DNA from: Desulfosporosinus sp. HMP52
Lineage (GTDB): Bacteria; Bacillota; Desulfitobacteriia; Desulfitobacteriales; Desulfitobacteriaceae
Direction: 5' to 3'
DNA: 53,466 nt
Assembly: GCF_000765145.1 (NCBI RefSeq)
Contig: NZ_JMGA01000021.1
Span: 1-53,466 of the forward strand
This document shows positions 9,216 through 16,529 of the stretch, one piece after another; position 1 is the stretch's first letter; each line of letters opens with the position of its first letter. The notes under the pieces are model-generated. The model searched no databases. It was not told where the DNA came from and worked only from the letters and a program-made list of their open reading frames with translations. A program made the position numbers and the translations under genes.

Positions 9216-10190
9216 ATGGCAATGAAAAAATTATTAGATAATTGGTTAGTACAATTTTTGCTGTTCCTTTGTGTGCTCGGCTTAACTGCTTTTATTACAG
9301 ATGCTATTGGAGATGTTCTGCCCCCCTATTTATTAATGATTGGTTTATTTATTGGTATCAATTTAATCATGGCCCTGGGTCTAAATCTTATCACCGGAGT
9401 AACAGGTCAGTTATCCCTCGGTCATGCTGCCTTTATGAGTATTGGAGCTTATGCTTCAGCAATTGCTACTGTAAATTATCACGTTCCCTTTCTGGGCGGA
9501 GTATTAATCGGCGGACTGGTGGCTTGCCTCTTTGGCATCGTTATTGGCTTTCCGACTTTGCGCTTAACAGGGGATTATCTAGCTATAGCTACTCTTGGCT
9601 TTGCAGAAATAGTTCGTGTTCAGTTTACTAATATGAAGATTACCAATGGTGCAATTGGTTTTCTGGGAATTCAGGGATCAACAACCTTTCCCATCGTTAT
9701 GACGATTGCTGTAATTACTTTAGTACTTATGGTCTGGCTGGAAAACTCTCGTAATGGCCGGGCTATGTTAGCCATTCGGGAAGATGAGATTGCTTCATCG
9801 GCTGTAGGCATCAATACTACCTTGTATAAAATTCAGGCCTTTGCCATTGGAGCTTTTTGCGCAGGGGTGGGGGGCGCTTTGTTTGCCCACACAACTACCT
9901 TTATTCAACCTACGGATTTTGGCTTTATGAAGTCGGTTGATATTCTGAGTATTGTTGTTCTAGGTGGTTTAGGAAGTATCCCCGGAACAATTATTGGTGC
10001 TATCGTCCTTACAGCGGCACCTGAAATCTTAAGGCCTCTGGCCAATTACAGGATGATGGTTTACGGAGTATTGTTGGTCATTATCATGATCTTCCGTCCT
10101 TATGGTTTATTGGGCGGAGTAAACCTAAGGCAGGCCGTTCGTCGTGCATTTATGTTGACTAAGAAAAAACAGGCCGGACGGGAGGAATAA
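9216..10190 (+). CDS. livM: Branched-chain amino acid ABC transporter permease LivM
   Basis: A 324-residue membrane permease, partner of LivH. The family motifs are GLNLITGVTGQLSLGHAAFM and, in the cytoplasmic loop, ILSIVVLGGLGSIPGTIIGA. The C-terminus is positively charged, consistent with a cytoplasmic tail. ATG 9216 follows AGGAGGGG, and the next gene begins two bases after its stop, so the pair is tightly co-translated. Confidence 0.95.
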   Translation: MAMKKLLDNWLVQFLLFLCVLGLTAFITDAIGDVLPPYLLMIGLFIGINLIMALGLNLITGVTGQLSLGHAAFMSIGAYASAIATVNYHVPFLGGVLIGGLVACLFGIVIGFPTLRLTGDYLAIATLGFAEIVRVQFTNMKITNGAIGFLGIQGSTTFPIVMTIAVITLVLMVWLENSRNGRAMLAIREDEIASSAVGINTTLYKIQAFAIGAFCAGVGGALFAHTTTFIQPTDFGFMKSVDILSIVVLGGLGSIPGTIIGAIVLTAAPEILRPLANYRMMVYGVLLVIIMIFRPYGLLGGVNLRQAVRRAFMLTKKKQAGREE

Positions 10191-10192
10191 GG

Positions 10193-10975
10193 GTGAGCTT
10201 ATTAACTTTGGACAACGTGACCATCCGCTTTGGAGGTCTGACTGCAGTTGATACTGTAAACCTCGAAGTAAAGCAGGGTGAAATACTGGCTTTAATTGGT
10301 CCTAATGGAGCGGGAAAAAGTACAGTATTTAACCTGATTACCAGTATATATCAGCCTACAGAAGGGAAGATTTCCCTTGATGGCAAAGCTCTAACTGGAA
10401 TTCCTACCCACAAAATAGCCGATATGGGAATTACCAGGACCTTTCAAACAATACGGCTATTTCCTGAACTATCTGTCTTGGATAATGTTAAGATAGGTGC
10501 TCACTGCCGAGGGAAGGCCGGTTTATTTCATGCCTTTACCAGGTTGCCAAGTATGAAGCAGGAAGAAGCTGAAATGGAAGAAAATGCGATTAAAGCCTTG
10601 GAATTCCTGGATTTGGCGGCAAAGAGAGAGGATATGGCTAAAAATCTCTCTTATGGGGAGCAAAGGAGATTGGAGATTGCCAGAGCCTTAGTATCTAAAC
10701 CGAAGATTCTTCTCTTAGATGAGCCTGCAGCTGGTATGAACCCTCAAGAAAAAGTAGTATTAATGGAAATGATTCGTAGAATCCGGGATACGGGAATCAC
10801 AATATTTCTGGTTGAGCATGATATGAAGCTGGTCATGGGTATTTCAGAGAGAATTGCCGTGCTGGACTACGGTAAACTGATTGCTAAGGGTACGCCTCTT
10901 GAAGTTCGAAGCAACAAAGCTGTTATCGAAGCTTACTTGGGCTCCGGTGAATTTAAAAGCAGAATTCGGCGCTAG
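10193..10975 (+). CDS. livG: Branched-chain amino acid ABC transporter ATP-binding protein LivG
   Basis: A 260-residue cytoplasmic ATPase. Walker A is GPNGAGKSTVFNLI, the ABC signature is LSYGEQRRLEIARAL and Walker B is ILLLDEPAAGMNPQE. The long insertion between Walker A and the signature (HCRGKAGLFHAFTRLPS) is typical of LivG. GTG 10193 has GGAGG ahead of it. It works with LivF to power LivHM. Confidence 0.95.
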   Translation: MSLLTLDNVTIRFGGLTAVDTVNLEVKQGEILALIGPNGAGKSTVFNLITSIYQPTEGKISLDGKALTGIPTHKIADMGITRTFQTIRLFPELSVLDNVKIGAHCRGKAGLFHAFTRLPSMKQEEAEMEENAIKALEFLDLAAKREDMAKNLSYGEQRRLEIARALVSKPKILLLDEPAAGMNPQEKVVLMEMIRRIRDTGITIFLVEHDMKLVMGISERIAVLDYGKLIAKGTPLEVRSNKAVIEAYLGSGEFKSRIRR

Positions 10976-10989
10976 GGAGGGTAACCAAG

Positions 10990-11697
10990 ATGTTGAAGTT
11001 AGAAAATATCAGTGTAAGTTATGGCGCAATTAAAGCGTTGCACAACATTTCCTTGGAAGTAAAAAGTGGTGAGATCGTTGCCTTGATTGGGGCAAATGGA
11101 GCTGGGAAGAGTACAACCCTGCGGACAATCTCGGGACTTGAAAAACCACCTAATAAGGATAGTAAGATAACCTTTAAGGATATTCAAATTCAAGGAGCTC
11201 TCCCTCATAAGATTGTAGAGATGGGTCTGTCTCATGTGCCGGAAGGACGCCGCGTATTCCCTGATATGTCTGTCTATGAGAACCTCCTGATGGGTGCTCA
11301 TATTAGGAAGGGTAAGCCTGACCAAGGAGATTTTGACAGAGTATACCATCATTTTCCCAGGTTAAAGGAGAGAATCAAGCAGCTAGCCGGCACCTTATCC
11401 GGGGGGGAACAACAAATGCTGGCCATGGGAAGAGCCTTAATGGCTCGGCCGGACTTACTCTTACTTGATGAACCAAGTATGGGACTGGCACCTATGCTGG
11501 TAGAAGAGATTTTTCATATTATTGAAGATATCAATGTGGCAGGAACTACAATACTTTTAGTTGAGCAGAATGCTCACTTAGCCTTAGAGATCTCCAATCG
11601 GGCCTACGTTTTAGAGACAGGGGAAATAGTTTTGGAAGGTCTAGCCCCAGACCTGGCCCAAAATGAGGATATTCGTAAAGCGTATCTGGGCGAATAG
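10990..11697 (+). CDS. livF: Branched-chain amino acid ABC transporter ATP-binding protein LivF
   Basis: A 235-residue ATPase with Walker A GANGAGKSTTLRTI, signature LSGGEQQMLAMGRALM and Walker B LLLLDEPSMGLAPMLVEEI. The LivF-specific stretch HVPEGRRVFPDMSVYENLLMG is present. ATG 10990 follows AGGGAGG by seven bases. It closes the liv operon; a strong terminator lies 37 bases downstream. Confidence 0.95.
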   Translation: MLKLENISVSYGAIKALHNISLEVKSGEIVALIGANGAGKSTTLRTISGLEKPPNKDSKITFKDIQIQGALPHKIVEMGLSHVPEGRRVFPDMSVYENLLMGAHIRKGKPDQGDFDRVYHHFPRLKERIKQLAGTLSGGEQQMLAMGRALMARPDLLLLDEPSMGLAPMLVEEIFHIIEDINVAGTTILLVEQNAHLALEISNRAYVLETGEIVLEGLAPDLAQNEDIRKAYLGE

Positions 11698-11734
11698 ATT
11701 TATACCTTCCTTACAAAAAGCTTGACAGAAGCTA

Positions 11735-11763
11735 CCCCCACTTGTACAAGTGGGGGCTTTTAT
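11735..11763 (+). terminator. Terminator of the liv operon
   Basis: A perfect 22-base palindrome (11735-11756), arms CCCCCACTTGT/ACAAGTGGGGG, is followed by CTTTTAT. It lies 37 bases after livF. Confidence 0.85.
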
Positions 11764-11819
11764 GTAGTCTTATGTAGTATGTGAGTTTCATTATTCTAAA
11801 TAGGGAGGCAACAATAACA

Positions 11820-12575
11820 ATGAAATTCACCCTCGAACAATCCGAGAGATATTCCCGACATATTAACCTAAGGGAGATTGGAACTAAAGGACAAGAAAAG
11901 CTATTGGAGTCAAAAATACTTATTATTGGTGCAGGGGGGCTGGGTTCACCGGCAGCAATGTATCTTGCTGCTGCCGGTATTGGAACTATTGGACTCGTTG
12001 ACCCGGATTTTGTAGAGATTTCCAATTTGCAAAGGCAAATTATTCACGCTTATAAAGATATCTCTAAACCTAAAGTTACATCTGGTAAAGAAACTATTCA
12101 AGATTTGAATCATGATGTCAACGTTGTAACCTACCAAGAGTGGGCTACTTTAGACAATATTACAGATATCATAAAGGATAGAGATTATGATTTTGTAATA
12201 GATGCAACGGATAATTTTGCTGCCAAGTTTTTAATTAACGATGCTTGTGTCCGTTTGAAAAAACCCTTTTCTCATGCGGGTGTGGTAGAATATGCGGGGC
12301 AGACAATGACTTATGTACCGGGTGAAGGCCCTTGTTATCGATGTGTATTTTTAGATCCTCCACCAAGAGATGCGGTTCCCGGTAATCAAGAGGTGGGCAT
12401 ACTTGGGGTCATTCCCGGCATTATTGGCACTATTCAGGCCACTGAGGGAATAAAATACCTCCTTAATATAGGCGAACTCTTAACCGGAAAATTGTTAGTA
12501 TTTGATGCTTTGGAAATGGACTTTAGGAAAGTAAAGGTTACCTCTCGAGAGAATTGTAGTTCTTGCGGAATATAG
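11820..12575 (+). CDS. MoeB/ThiF-family E1-like adenylyltransferase (HesA/MoeB type)
   Basis: A 251-residue protein that should adenylate the C-terminal Gly-Gly of a ubiquitin-like sulfur carrier (MoaD or ThiS). The N-terminus has the family opening YSRHINLREIG; the nucleotide site is IIGAGGLGSPAAMYLAAAG; DATDNFAAKFLINDACV is the conserved E1 segment. Zinc cysteines are CYRC in the middle and CSSC at the C-terminus. The persulfide cysteine of classical ThiF is not evident: the region reads NQEVGILGVIPGIIG, so it looks MoeB/HesA-like. ATG 11820 is chosen because AGGGAGG precedes it and it matches the family start; an upstream in-frame GTG at 11781 lacks a site. A MoaD/ThiS-like partner is encoded at 18692, which suggests a role in pterin-cofactor assembly. 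Confidence 0.88.
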   Translation: MKFTLEQSERYSRHINLREIGTKGQEKLLESKILIIGAGGLGSPAAMYLAAAGIGTIGLVDPDFVEISNLQRQIIHAYKDISKPKVTSGKETIQDLNHDVNVVTYQEWATLDNITDIIKDRDYDFVIDATDNFAAKFLINDACVRLKKPFSHAGVVEYAGQTMTYVPGEGPCYRCVFLDPPPRDAVPGNQEVGILGVIPGIIGTIQATEGIKYLLNIGELLTGKLLVFDALEMDFRKVKVTSRENCSSCGI

Positions 12576-12603
12576 ATGACTGTTAAAATGAGTTTGGACA
12601 TTA

Positions 12604-12653
12604 GGGAGTTCTTCTTTATAGGGAGAACTCTTTTTCATGGGGAGAACTCTTTT
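12604..12653 (+). promoter_or_regulatory. GAACTC repeat cluster upstream of a sigma-54 promoter (candidate enhancer; may also terminate the upstream gene)
   Basis: GAGTTCT (12606-12612) and AGAACTC (12624-12630) form a 7-bp dyad. GGGAGAACTCTTTT occurs twice as a direct repeat (12621-12634 and 12640-12653), period 19. The cluster is centred about 95 bases upstream of the -24/-12 site at 12718, a normal place for an activator-binding site. The first dyad followed by TTTTT can also be read as a terminator for the MoeB-like gene. Confidence 0.55.
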
Positions 12654-12717
12654 ATTAGTGCTAAAAATAGTACAGATATGGTAGCTGAACTAGCGGGTAT
12701 CTCAATAACCTGTTTAT

Positions 12718-12734
12718 TGGCACGAGAATTGCAT
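12718..12734 (+). promoter_or_regulatory. Sigma-54 (-24/-12) promoter of the dehydrogenase-AOR operon
   Basis: TGGCACGAGAATTGCAT is an exact match to the sigma-54 consensus TGGCAC-N5-TTGCA, with the GG and GC doublets separated by the required ten bases. Transcription would begin near 12745, about 54 bases before the first start codon at 12799. Confidence 0.88.
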
Positions 12735-12798
12735 ATTTATTCTAACAGGATAGGACTTTCGTTTACATCGATTTTGTAACTGGGGGAGTGAATTTTTA

Positions 12799-13104
12799 AT
12801 GCGTATCACCGAGCATCCAATTTTAGAATTTCTGCGTGGAGAAGAGATTACCTTCTTTTTTAATGGGCAGGAACTTAAAGGCTATGAAGGTGAAACTATT
12901 GCTGCTTCATTACATGCAGCTGGAATTAGAGTATTAGGCCACAGCCACACGATGAATCGGCCCCGTGGTCTCTTCTGTGCCATCGGAAATTGTTCTTCAT
13001 GCCTAATGGTTGTCGATGGAGAACCCAATGTCAGAATTTGTGTAGAAAAATTAAAAGCAGGCATGAGGGTAGAAACTCAGCAGGGAAAGGGGCACCTGAA
13101 GTGA
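12799..13104 (+). CDS. (2Fe-2S) ferredoxin-like subunit of a split amino-acid dehydrogenase (HcnA/SoxA N-terminal type)
   Basis: A 101-residue Fer2_4-type protein. The cluster-binding cysteines lie in GLFCAIGNCSSCLMVVDG, with a further C in NVRICVEKL. This domain normally forms the N-terminus of sarcosine oxidase alpha or stands alone as HcnA of hydrogen cyanide synthase; here it is a separate gene. It would pass electrons between the flavoprotein subunits encoded downstream. ATG 12799 follows GGGGGAG by about ten bases. Its stop overlaps the GTG start of the next gene by four bases, as expected for coupled subunits. Confidence 0.85.
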   Translation: MRITEHPILEFLRGEEITFFFNGQELKGYEGETIAASLHAAGIRVLGHSHTMNRPRGLFCAIGNCSSCLMVVDGEPNVRICVEKLKAGMRVETQQGKGHLK

Positions 13105-14195
13105 AAGAGATAGAGATCCTCATTATTGGTGGGGGACCAGCGGGTCTATGTGCTGCATCAGCTGCGGCAAACTTAGGGGCCACAGTTCTTGTCCTGGAAC
13201 GAGATGGAGAACCCGGTGGCCAATTAGTTAAACAGACCCATAAGTTTTTTGGTTCCAAGAAACAGTACGCCGGTGATCGTGGCTATCAGATTGGGAACTT
13301 ACTTATTGAGGAATGCAAAAAAAATCCTAACATTGAAGTCTGGACAGACACCACCGCTTTGGGAGTGTATGAAGATGGTGTGGTAACTGCAGAAAGACAA
13401 GGAAAACACTTAAAGATAGAACCGAAAAAAATTATCGTAGCTACAGGCGCTTCCGAAAAAATGATCGCCTTCCCCAATAACGATCTCCCAGGTATCTATG
13501 GGGCAGGGGCAGTCCAAACTCTGATGAATGTACATGGGATTGTCCCAGGACAACGCGTCTTGATGATTGGGGCAGGTAATATTGGACTCATAGTCTCCTA
13601 CCAATTGATGCAGGCAGGGGTGGAGATCGCTGCGATTATTGAGGCCTCACCGACCATCGGTGGTTATCTTGTTCATGCTTCTAAGATTCGACGAGCCGGG
13701 GTTCCGATTTTAACCTCCCATACTATTGTGGAAGCCTATGGTCAAGAAAGTGTTGAGGGCGCAATTATCTGCAGGCTCGATGAGAACTGGCAACAGATTC
13801 CCGGCACTGAACAAGATCTTAACGTTGATGTGATCTGTCTAGCTGTTGGTTTAAGTCCCTTAACCGAGCTTTGCTTTCAAGCAGACTGCCAGTTGAAATA
13901 CATAGCTGAGCTTTCCGGACATGTGCCTATTAGGAACGAGTATTTGGAAACTACTCGGACTGATCTATATGTGGCGGGGGATGTAAGTGGAGTTGAGGAA
14001 GCAAGTTCCGCTATGGTAGAGGGTCGTTTGGCCGGTATTAGTGCTGCCTATAGCTTAGGATATGGAGCAGGTGTGGCTCCCCAACTTCAAGCTGAAGCTC
14101 TTGCTGAATTAAGTGAACTTCGTTCCGGTCCCGCCGGACAAAAGACCGTGAAAGGGATTATGAAACTTATGGACAAGGGGGAAGCAGTGTGCTAA
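13101..14195 (+). CDS. FAD-dependent oxidoreductase subunit (SoxA/HcnB/proline dehydrogenase alpha-like)
   Basis: A 364-residue pyridine-nucleotide-disulphide-oxidoreductase-type flavoprotein. The N-terminal FAD site is ILIIGGGPAGLCAASAAANLG, a second dinucleotide site is VLMIGAGNIGLIVSYQLMQAG, and the FAD-closing segment is DLYVAGDVSGVEEASSAMVEG. In the family this subunit accepts electrons from the amino-acid-oxidising beta subunit and hands them to ferredoxin, NAD or a dye. GTG 13101 is preferred over an upstream ATG because the protein begins at the conserved beta strand, an AAAGGGG site sits eight bases upstream, and the start overlaps the preceding stop (GTGA). Its 3' end overlaps the next gene by seven bases. 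It lacks the glycine-cleavage-T-like C-terminus of aerobic sarcosine oxidase. Confidence 0.88.
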   Translation: MKEIEILIIGGGPAGLCAASAAANLGATVLVLERDGEPGGQLVKQTHKFFGSKKQYAGDRGYQIGNLLIEECKKNPNIEVWTDTTALGVYEDGVVTAERQGKHLKIEPKKIIVATGASEKMIAFPNNDLPGIYGAGAVQTLMNVHGIVPGQRVLMIGAGNIGLIVSYQLMQAGVEIAAIIEASPTIGGYLVHASKIRRAGVPILTSHTIVEAYGQESVEGAIICRLDENWQQIPGTEQDLNVDVICLAVGLSPLTELCFQADCQLKYIAELSGHVPIRNEYLETTRTDLYVAGDVSGVEEASSAMVEGRLAGISAAYSLGYGAGVAPQLQAEALAELSELRSGPAGQKTVKGIMKLMDKGEAVC

Positions 14196-14692
14196 ACAAG
14201 ACCGGAATTCCAACAGCAGAAGATGTAAAAAAGGTTTCCCCTTCTGAGGAAAGACTTAAAAAAGGCCCTGTAGCAATCATCGAATGTTTCCAAGAGATTC
14301 CCTGTAATCCCTGTACAGAGGCCTGTAAACAAGGGGCAATTCAACCCATGGCGGATATTAATAATCTGCCTAAACTAGATTTTGACAAATGCAACGGCTG
14401 TGGACTCTGCCTTAGCCGTTGCCCAGGATTGGCAATTTTTATTGTCGATGGGTCCTATAGTGAAACAGAGGCAATTGTCAGAATCCCTTTTGAATATTTG
14501 CCGGTCCCTAAAGTTGGAGAGAAAGTGGCGGGCTTGAATAGAGCCGGTGAAGAACTTGGCAGCTTTGAAGTCGTTAAAGTTCAGTCCGGCGGCCAAAAGA
14601 ATAAGACCTACACAATATCCATCGTCGTGCCCAGTGATCTGGCCATGGACGTGCGCAGTATTCGTTTAGGAGGGGTTAGACATGCAAACTAA
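14189..14692 (+). CDS. 4Fe-4S ferredoxin-type subunit of the dehydrogenase complex
   Basis: A 167-residue protein with two cluster motifs: CNPCTEACKQGAI and CNGCGLCLSRCPG. The second half (from about residue 95, IPFEYLPVPKVGEKVAGL) is a cysteine-free beta-rich extension of unknown role, so it is longer than a simple ferredoxin. It corresponds in position to the gamma/ferredoxin subunit of archaeal dye-linked L-proline dehydrogenases. GTG 14189 lies inside the end of the preceding gene; its own end overlaps the next gene by 11 bases. Confidence 0.85.
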   Translation: MLNKTGIPTAEDVKKVSPSEERLKKGPVAIIECFQEIPCNPCTEACKQGAIQPMADINNLPKLDFDKCNGCGLCLSRCPGLAIFIVDGSYSETEAIVRIPFEYLPVPKVGEKVAGLNRAGEELGSFEVVKVQSGGQKNKTYTISIVVPSDLAMDVRSIRLGGVRHAN

Positions 14693-14951
14693 GGAAACAA
14701 TCGTCTGCCGATGTGAGGACATCACCCTAGACGAAATTAAAGCTCTGATTGAACAAGGGTATCGTACAATTGATGAAATTAAACGTGTAATTCGTGCTGG
14801 AATGGGTCCTTGCCAGGGGCGCACTTGTCGGATGATGATTGCTCAGGAATTGTCGAAGTATTACGGGATTCCTGTTGGAGAAGTTTTGATGCCTACCTTT
14901 CGGCCGACAGTGAAGCCTGTAAAACTTGGAACCTTTGCGGGGGGTGAATAA
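14682..14951 (+). CDS. BFD-like (2Fe-2S)-binding subunit
   Basis: An 89-residue protein with the bacterioferritin-associated-ferredoxin-like fold: CRCEDITLDEIKALIEQG followed by GMGPCQGRTCRMMI supplies the four cysteine ligands (CxC then CxxxxC). This small module is the C-terminal part of many SoxA proteins and the delta subunit of archaeal proline dehydrogenases. ATG 14682 has AGGAGG just upstream. It completes the set Fer2, FAD, Fer4, BFD that is fused in other organisms. Confidence 0.88.
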   Translation: MQTKETIVCRCEDITLDEIKALIEQGYRTIDEIKRVIRAGMGPCQGRTCRMMIAQELSKYYGIPVGEVLMPTFRPTVKPVKLGTFAGGE

Positions 14952-14952
14952 A

Positions 14953-16101
14953 TTGCAAAAAGCAGCTGACGTTGTAATTATCGGGGGCGGAATAATTGGC
15001 TGCGCAGTAGCCTATGAACTGGCTTTGCGTGGTGTTAAAGATATTATTGTCGTTGAAAAACAGTACCTTTCTTCGGGAGCAACAGGACGGTGCGGCGCCG
15101 GAGTTCGCCAACAATGGGGAACGGAAACCAACGCTATACTTGCTCGGGATAGTGTCAGACGTTTTGAAGGTATGAATGAAGAGCTGGAATATGATAAAGA
15201 TATCGAATTTAAGCAAGGCGGCTACCTTATGGTTTCCTACACTCAAAAAGAATGGAACCAGTACAAGAAAAATGTTGCAGTACAGCATAGCCTTGGAATT
15301 CCTACGAAAATGATTACTCCCCAGGAAGCCCAAGAAATCGTACCCCATCTGAATATTAACGGACTGGTCGGCGCAACCTTCTGTCACTCGGATGGTCATG
15401 CAAATCCTTTTCATGTTGTCGATGCCTATTATAAAGCTGCCAGTCGGCTGGGAGTTAAATTTGAGACTTATACCTCGGTCATCGGTATCACTCGGGAAAA
15501 AGGTAAGATTACCTCTGTTCAGACTTCAAAAGGAGATATTGCTACTTCAATGGTGATTAATGCCTGTGGTTACGCTGCCGGAACCATCTGTAAAATGGTG
15601 GATTTCGATCTTCCCCTTTATCCTCAGAGGCACCAAGCTCTGGTCACAGAACCGGTTGAACCTTGTCAGGGGCCTATGGTAATCTCCCTCCACCATCGTT
15701 TATACTGTCAGCAGACCCCCCACGGAAGTTTTATCATGGGAGTGGGTGACCCCAACGAACCCAAGGATTTTAACATAAATTCGAGTTGGGAGTTTTTGGA
15801 GGATGTAGCCCGTCAAGCCACCACAGTCTTGCCTCTATTGAAGAACCTTCGTGTTGTTCGTCAGTGGTCAGGTCTTTATGATATGAGTCCGGATGCTAAT
15901 CCTATTTTAGACGAAGTACCGGAAGCGAAGGGGATGTGGGTTGCTGCTGGGTTCAGTGGTCATGGCTTTATGGTCGCCCCCCAGACAGCAGTTCTTTTGG
16001 CTCAGAAAATTCTTGGACAAGAGTGTTTTATGCCGATTGAGCGATTTGGTTTGGACCGCTTCGTAAAAGGAGAGTTGCTGCTCGAACCTGCGGTGGTCTA
16101 G
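14953..16101 (+). CDS. FAD-dependent amino-acid dehydrogenase catalytic subunit (DAO family; SoxB/proline dehydrogenase beta-like)
   Basis: A 382-residue D-amino-acid-oxidase-family flavoprotein. The FAD site is VVIIGGGIIGCAVAYELALRG, followed by the family segment SSGATGRCGAGVRQQWG. The C-terminus has GLYDMSPDANPILDEVP and GFSGHGFMVAPQTA, typical of SoxB, glycine oxidase and proline dehydrogenase beta subunits. It should oxidise the C-N bond of a secondary or primary amino acid. The substrate (proline, sarcosine, hydroxyproline, a D-amino acid) is not fixed by sequence. TTG 14953 is chosen because GGGGGG lies upstream and it directly follows the previous stop; an earlier TTG (14926) would overlap that gene. 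It is co-operonic with AOR. Confidence 0.87.
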   Translation: MQKAADVVIIGGGIIGCAVAYELALRGVKDIIVVEKQYLSSGATGRCGAGVRQQWGTETNAILARDSVRRFEGMNEELEYDKDIEFKQGGYLMVSYTQKEWNQYKKNVAVQHSLGIPTKMITPQEAQEIVPHLNINGLVGATFCHSDGHANPFHVVDAYYKAASRLGVKFETYTSVIGITREKGKITSVQTSKGDIATSMVINACGYAAGTICKMVDFDLPLYPQRHQALVTEPVEPCQGPMVISLHHRLYCQQTPHGSFIMGVGDPNEPKDFNINSSWEFLEDVARQATTVLPLLKNLRVVRQWSGLYDMSPDANPILDEVPEAKGMWVAAGFSGHGFMVAPQTAVLLAQKILGQECFMPIERFGLDRFVKGELLLEPAVV

Positions 16102-16143
16102 GAAAGAATACTTTGACATCTAATAATACCGGAGGTGTAATAC

Positions 16144-16518
16144 TTGAAACTCTTAGCTAAGAATGAATCCTTATGTATCGGTTGTGGAGAGTGTGAGAAA
16201 ATATGCTCAAAAACCTACTTTAAGGAAGCTAATCAAGAGAAATCAGCCATACGAGTAATTGATAGTAAAATTAGCGTATGCAGTCAATGTGGCGAATGCA
16301 TGGATGTATGTTCCGTCCAGGCAATTTCCAGAGATAAAAATGGTGTTGTTCGAGTTAACAAGAAAGTCTGTGTTGGTTGTTTTATGTGTGTTGGCTTCTG
16401 TCCTGAGCTGGCTATGAAAATGCAAGGGGATCTGTTAGAACCCTTTAAATGTATAGCTTGTGGCCAGTGCGCAAAAGTCTGTCCGACCCAGGCGATTTAC
16501 ATTTCGGAAGAAGCTTAG
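16144..16518 (+). CDS. Polyferredoxin with four 4Fe-4S motifs (AorA-like)
   Basis: A 124-residue protein made almost entirely of four CxxCxxCxxxC motifs: CIGCGECEKIC, CSQCGECMDVC, CVGCFMCVGFC and CIACGQCAKVC. A small four-cluster protein next to a tungsten AOR matches the electron-transfer subunit (AorA) of heteromeric AORs such as that of Aromatoleum. It would wire AOR electrons to ferredoxin or to the flavoprotein subunits. TTG 16144 follows GGAGGTG. AOR begins 11 bases after its stop. Confidence 0.9.
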   Translation: MKLLAKNESLCIGCGECEKICSKTYFKEANQEKSAIRVIDSKISVCSQCGECMDVCSVQAISRDKNGVVRVNKKVCVGCFMCVGFCPELAMKMQGDLLEPFKCIACGQCAKVCPTQAIYISEEA

Positions 16519-16529
16519 GAGGAAATTAC

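Noticed and set aside
12576-12779. Open frame of 67 codons after the MoeB-like gene
   Set aside because: It has no ribosome site, runs through the GAACTC repeats and the sigma-54 promoter, and its translation resembles no protein; taken as regulatory DNA.
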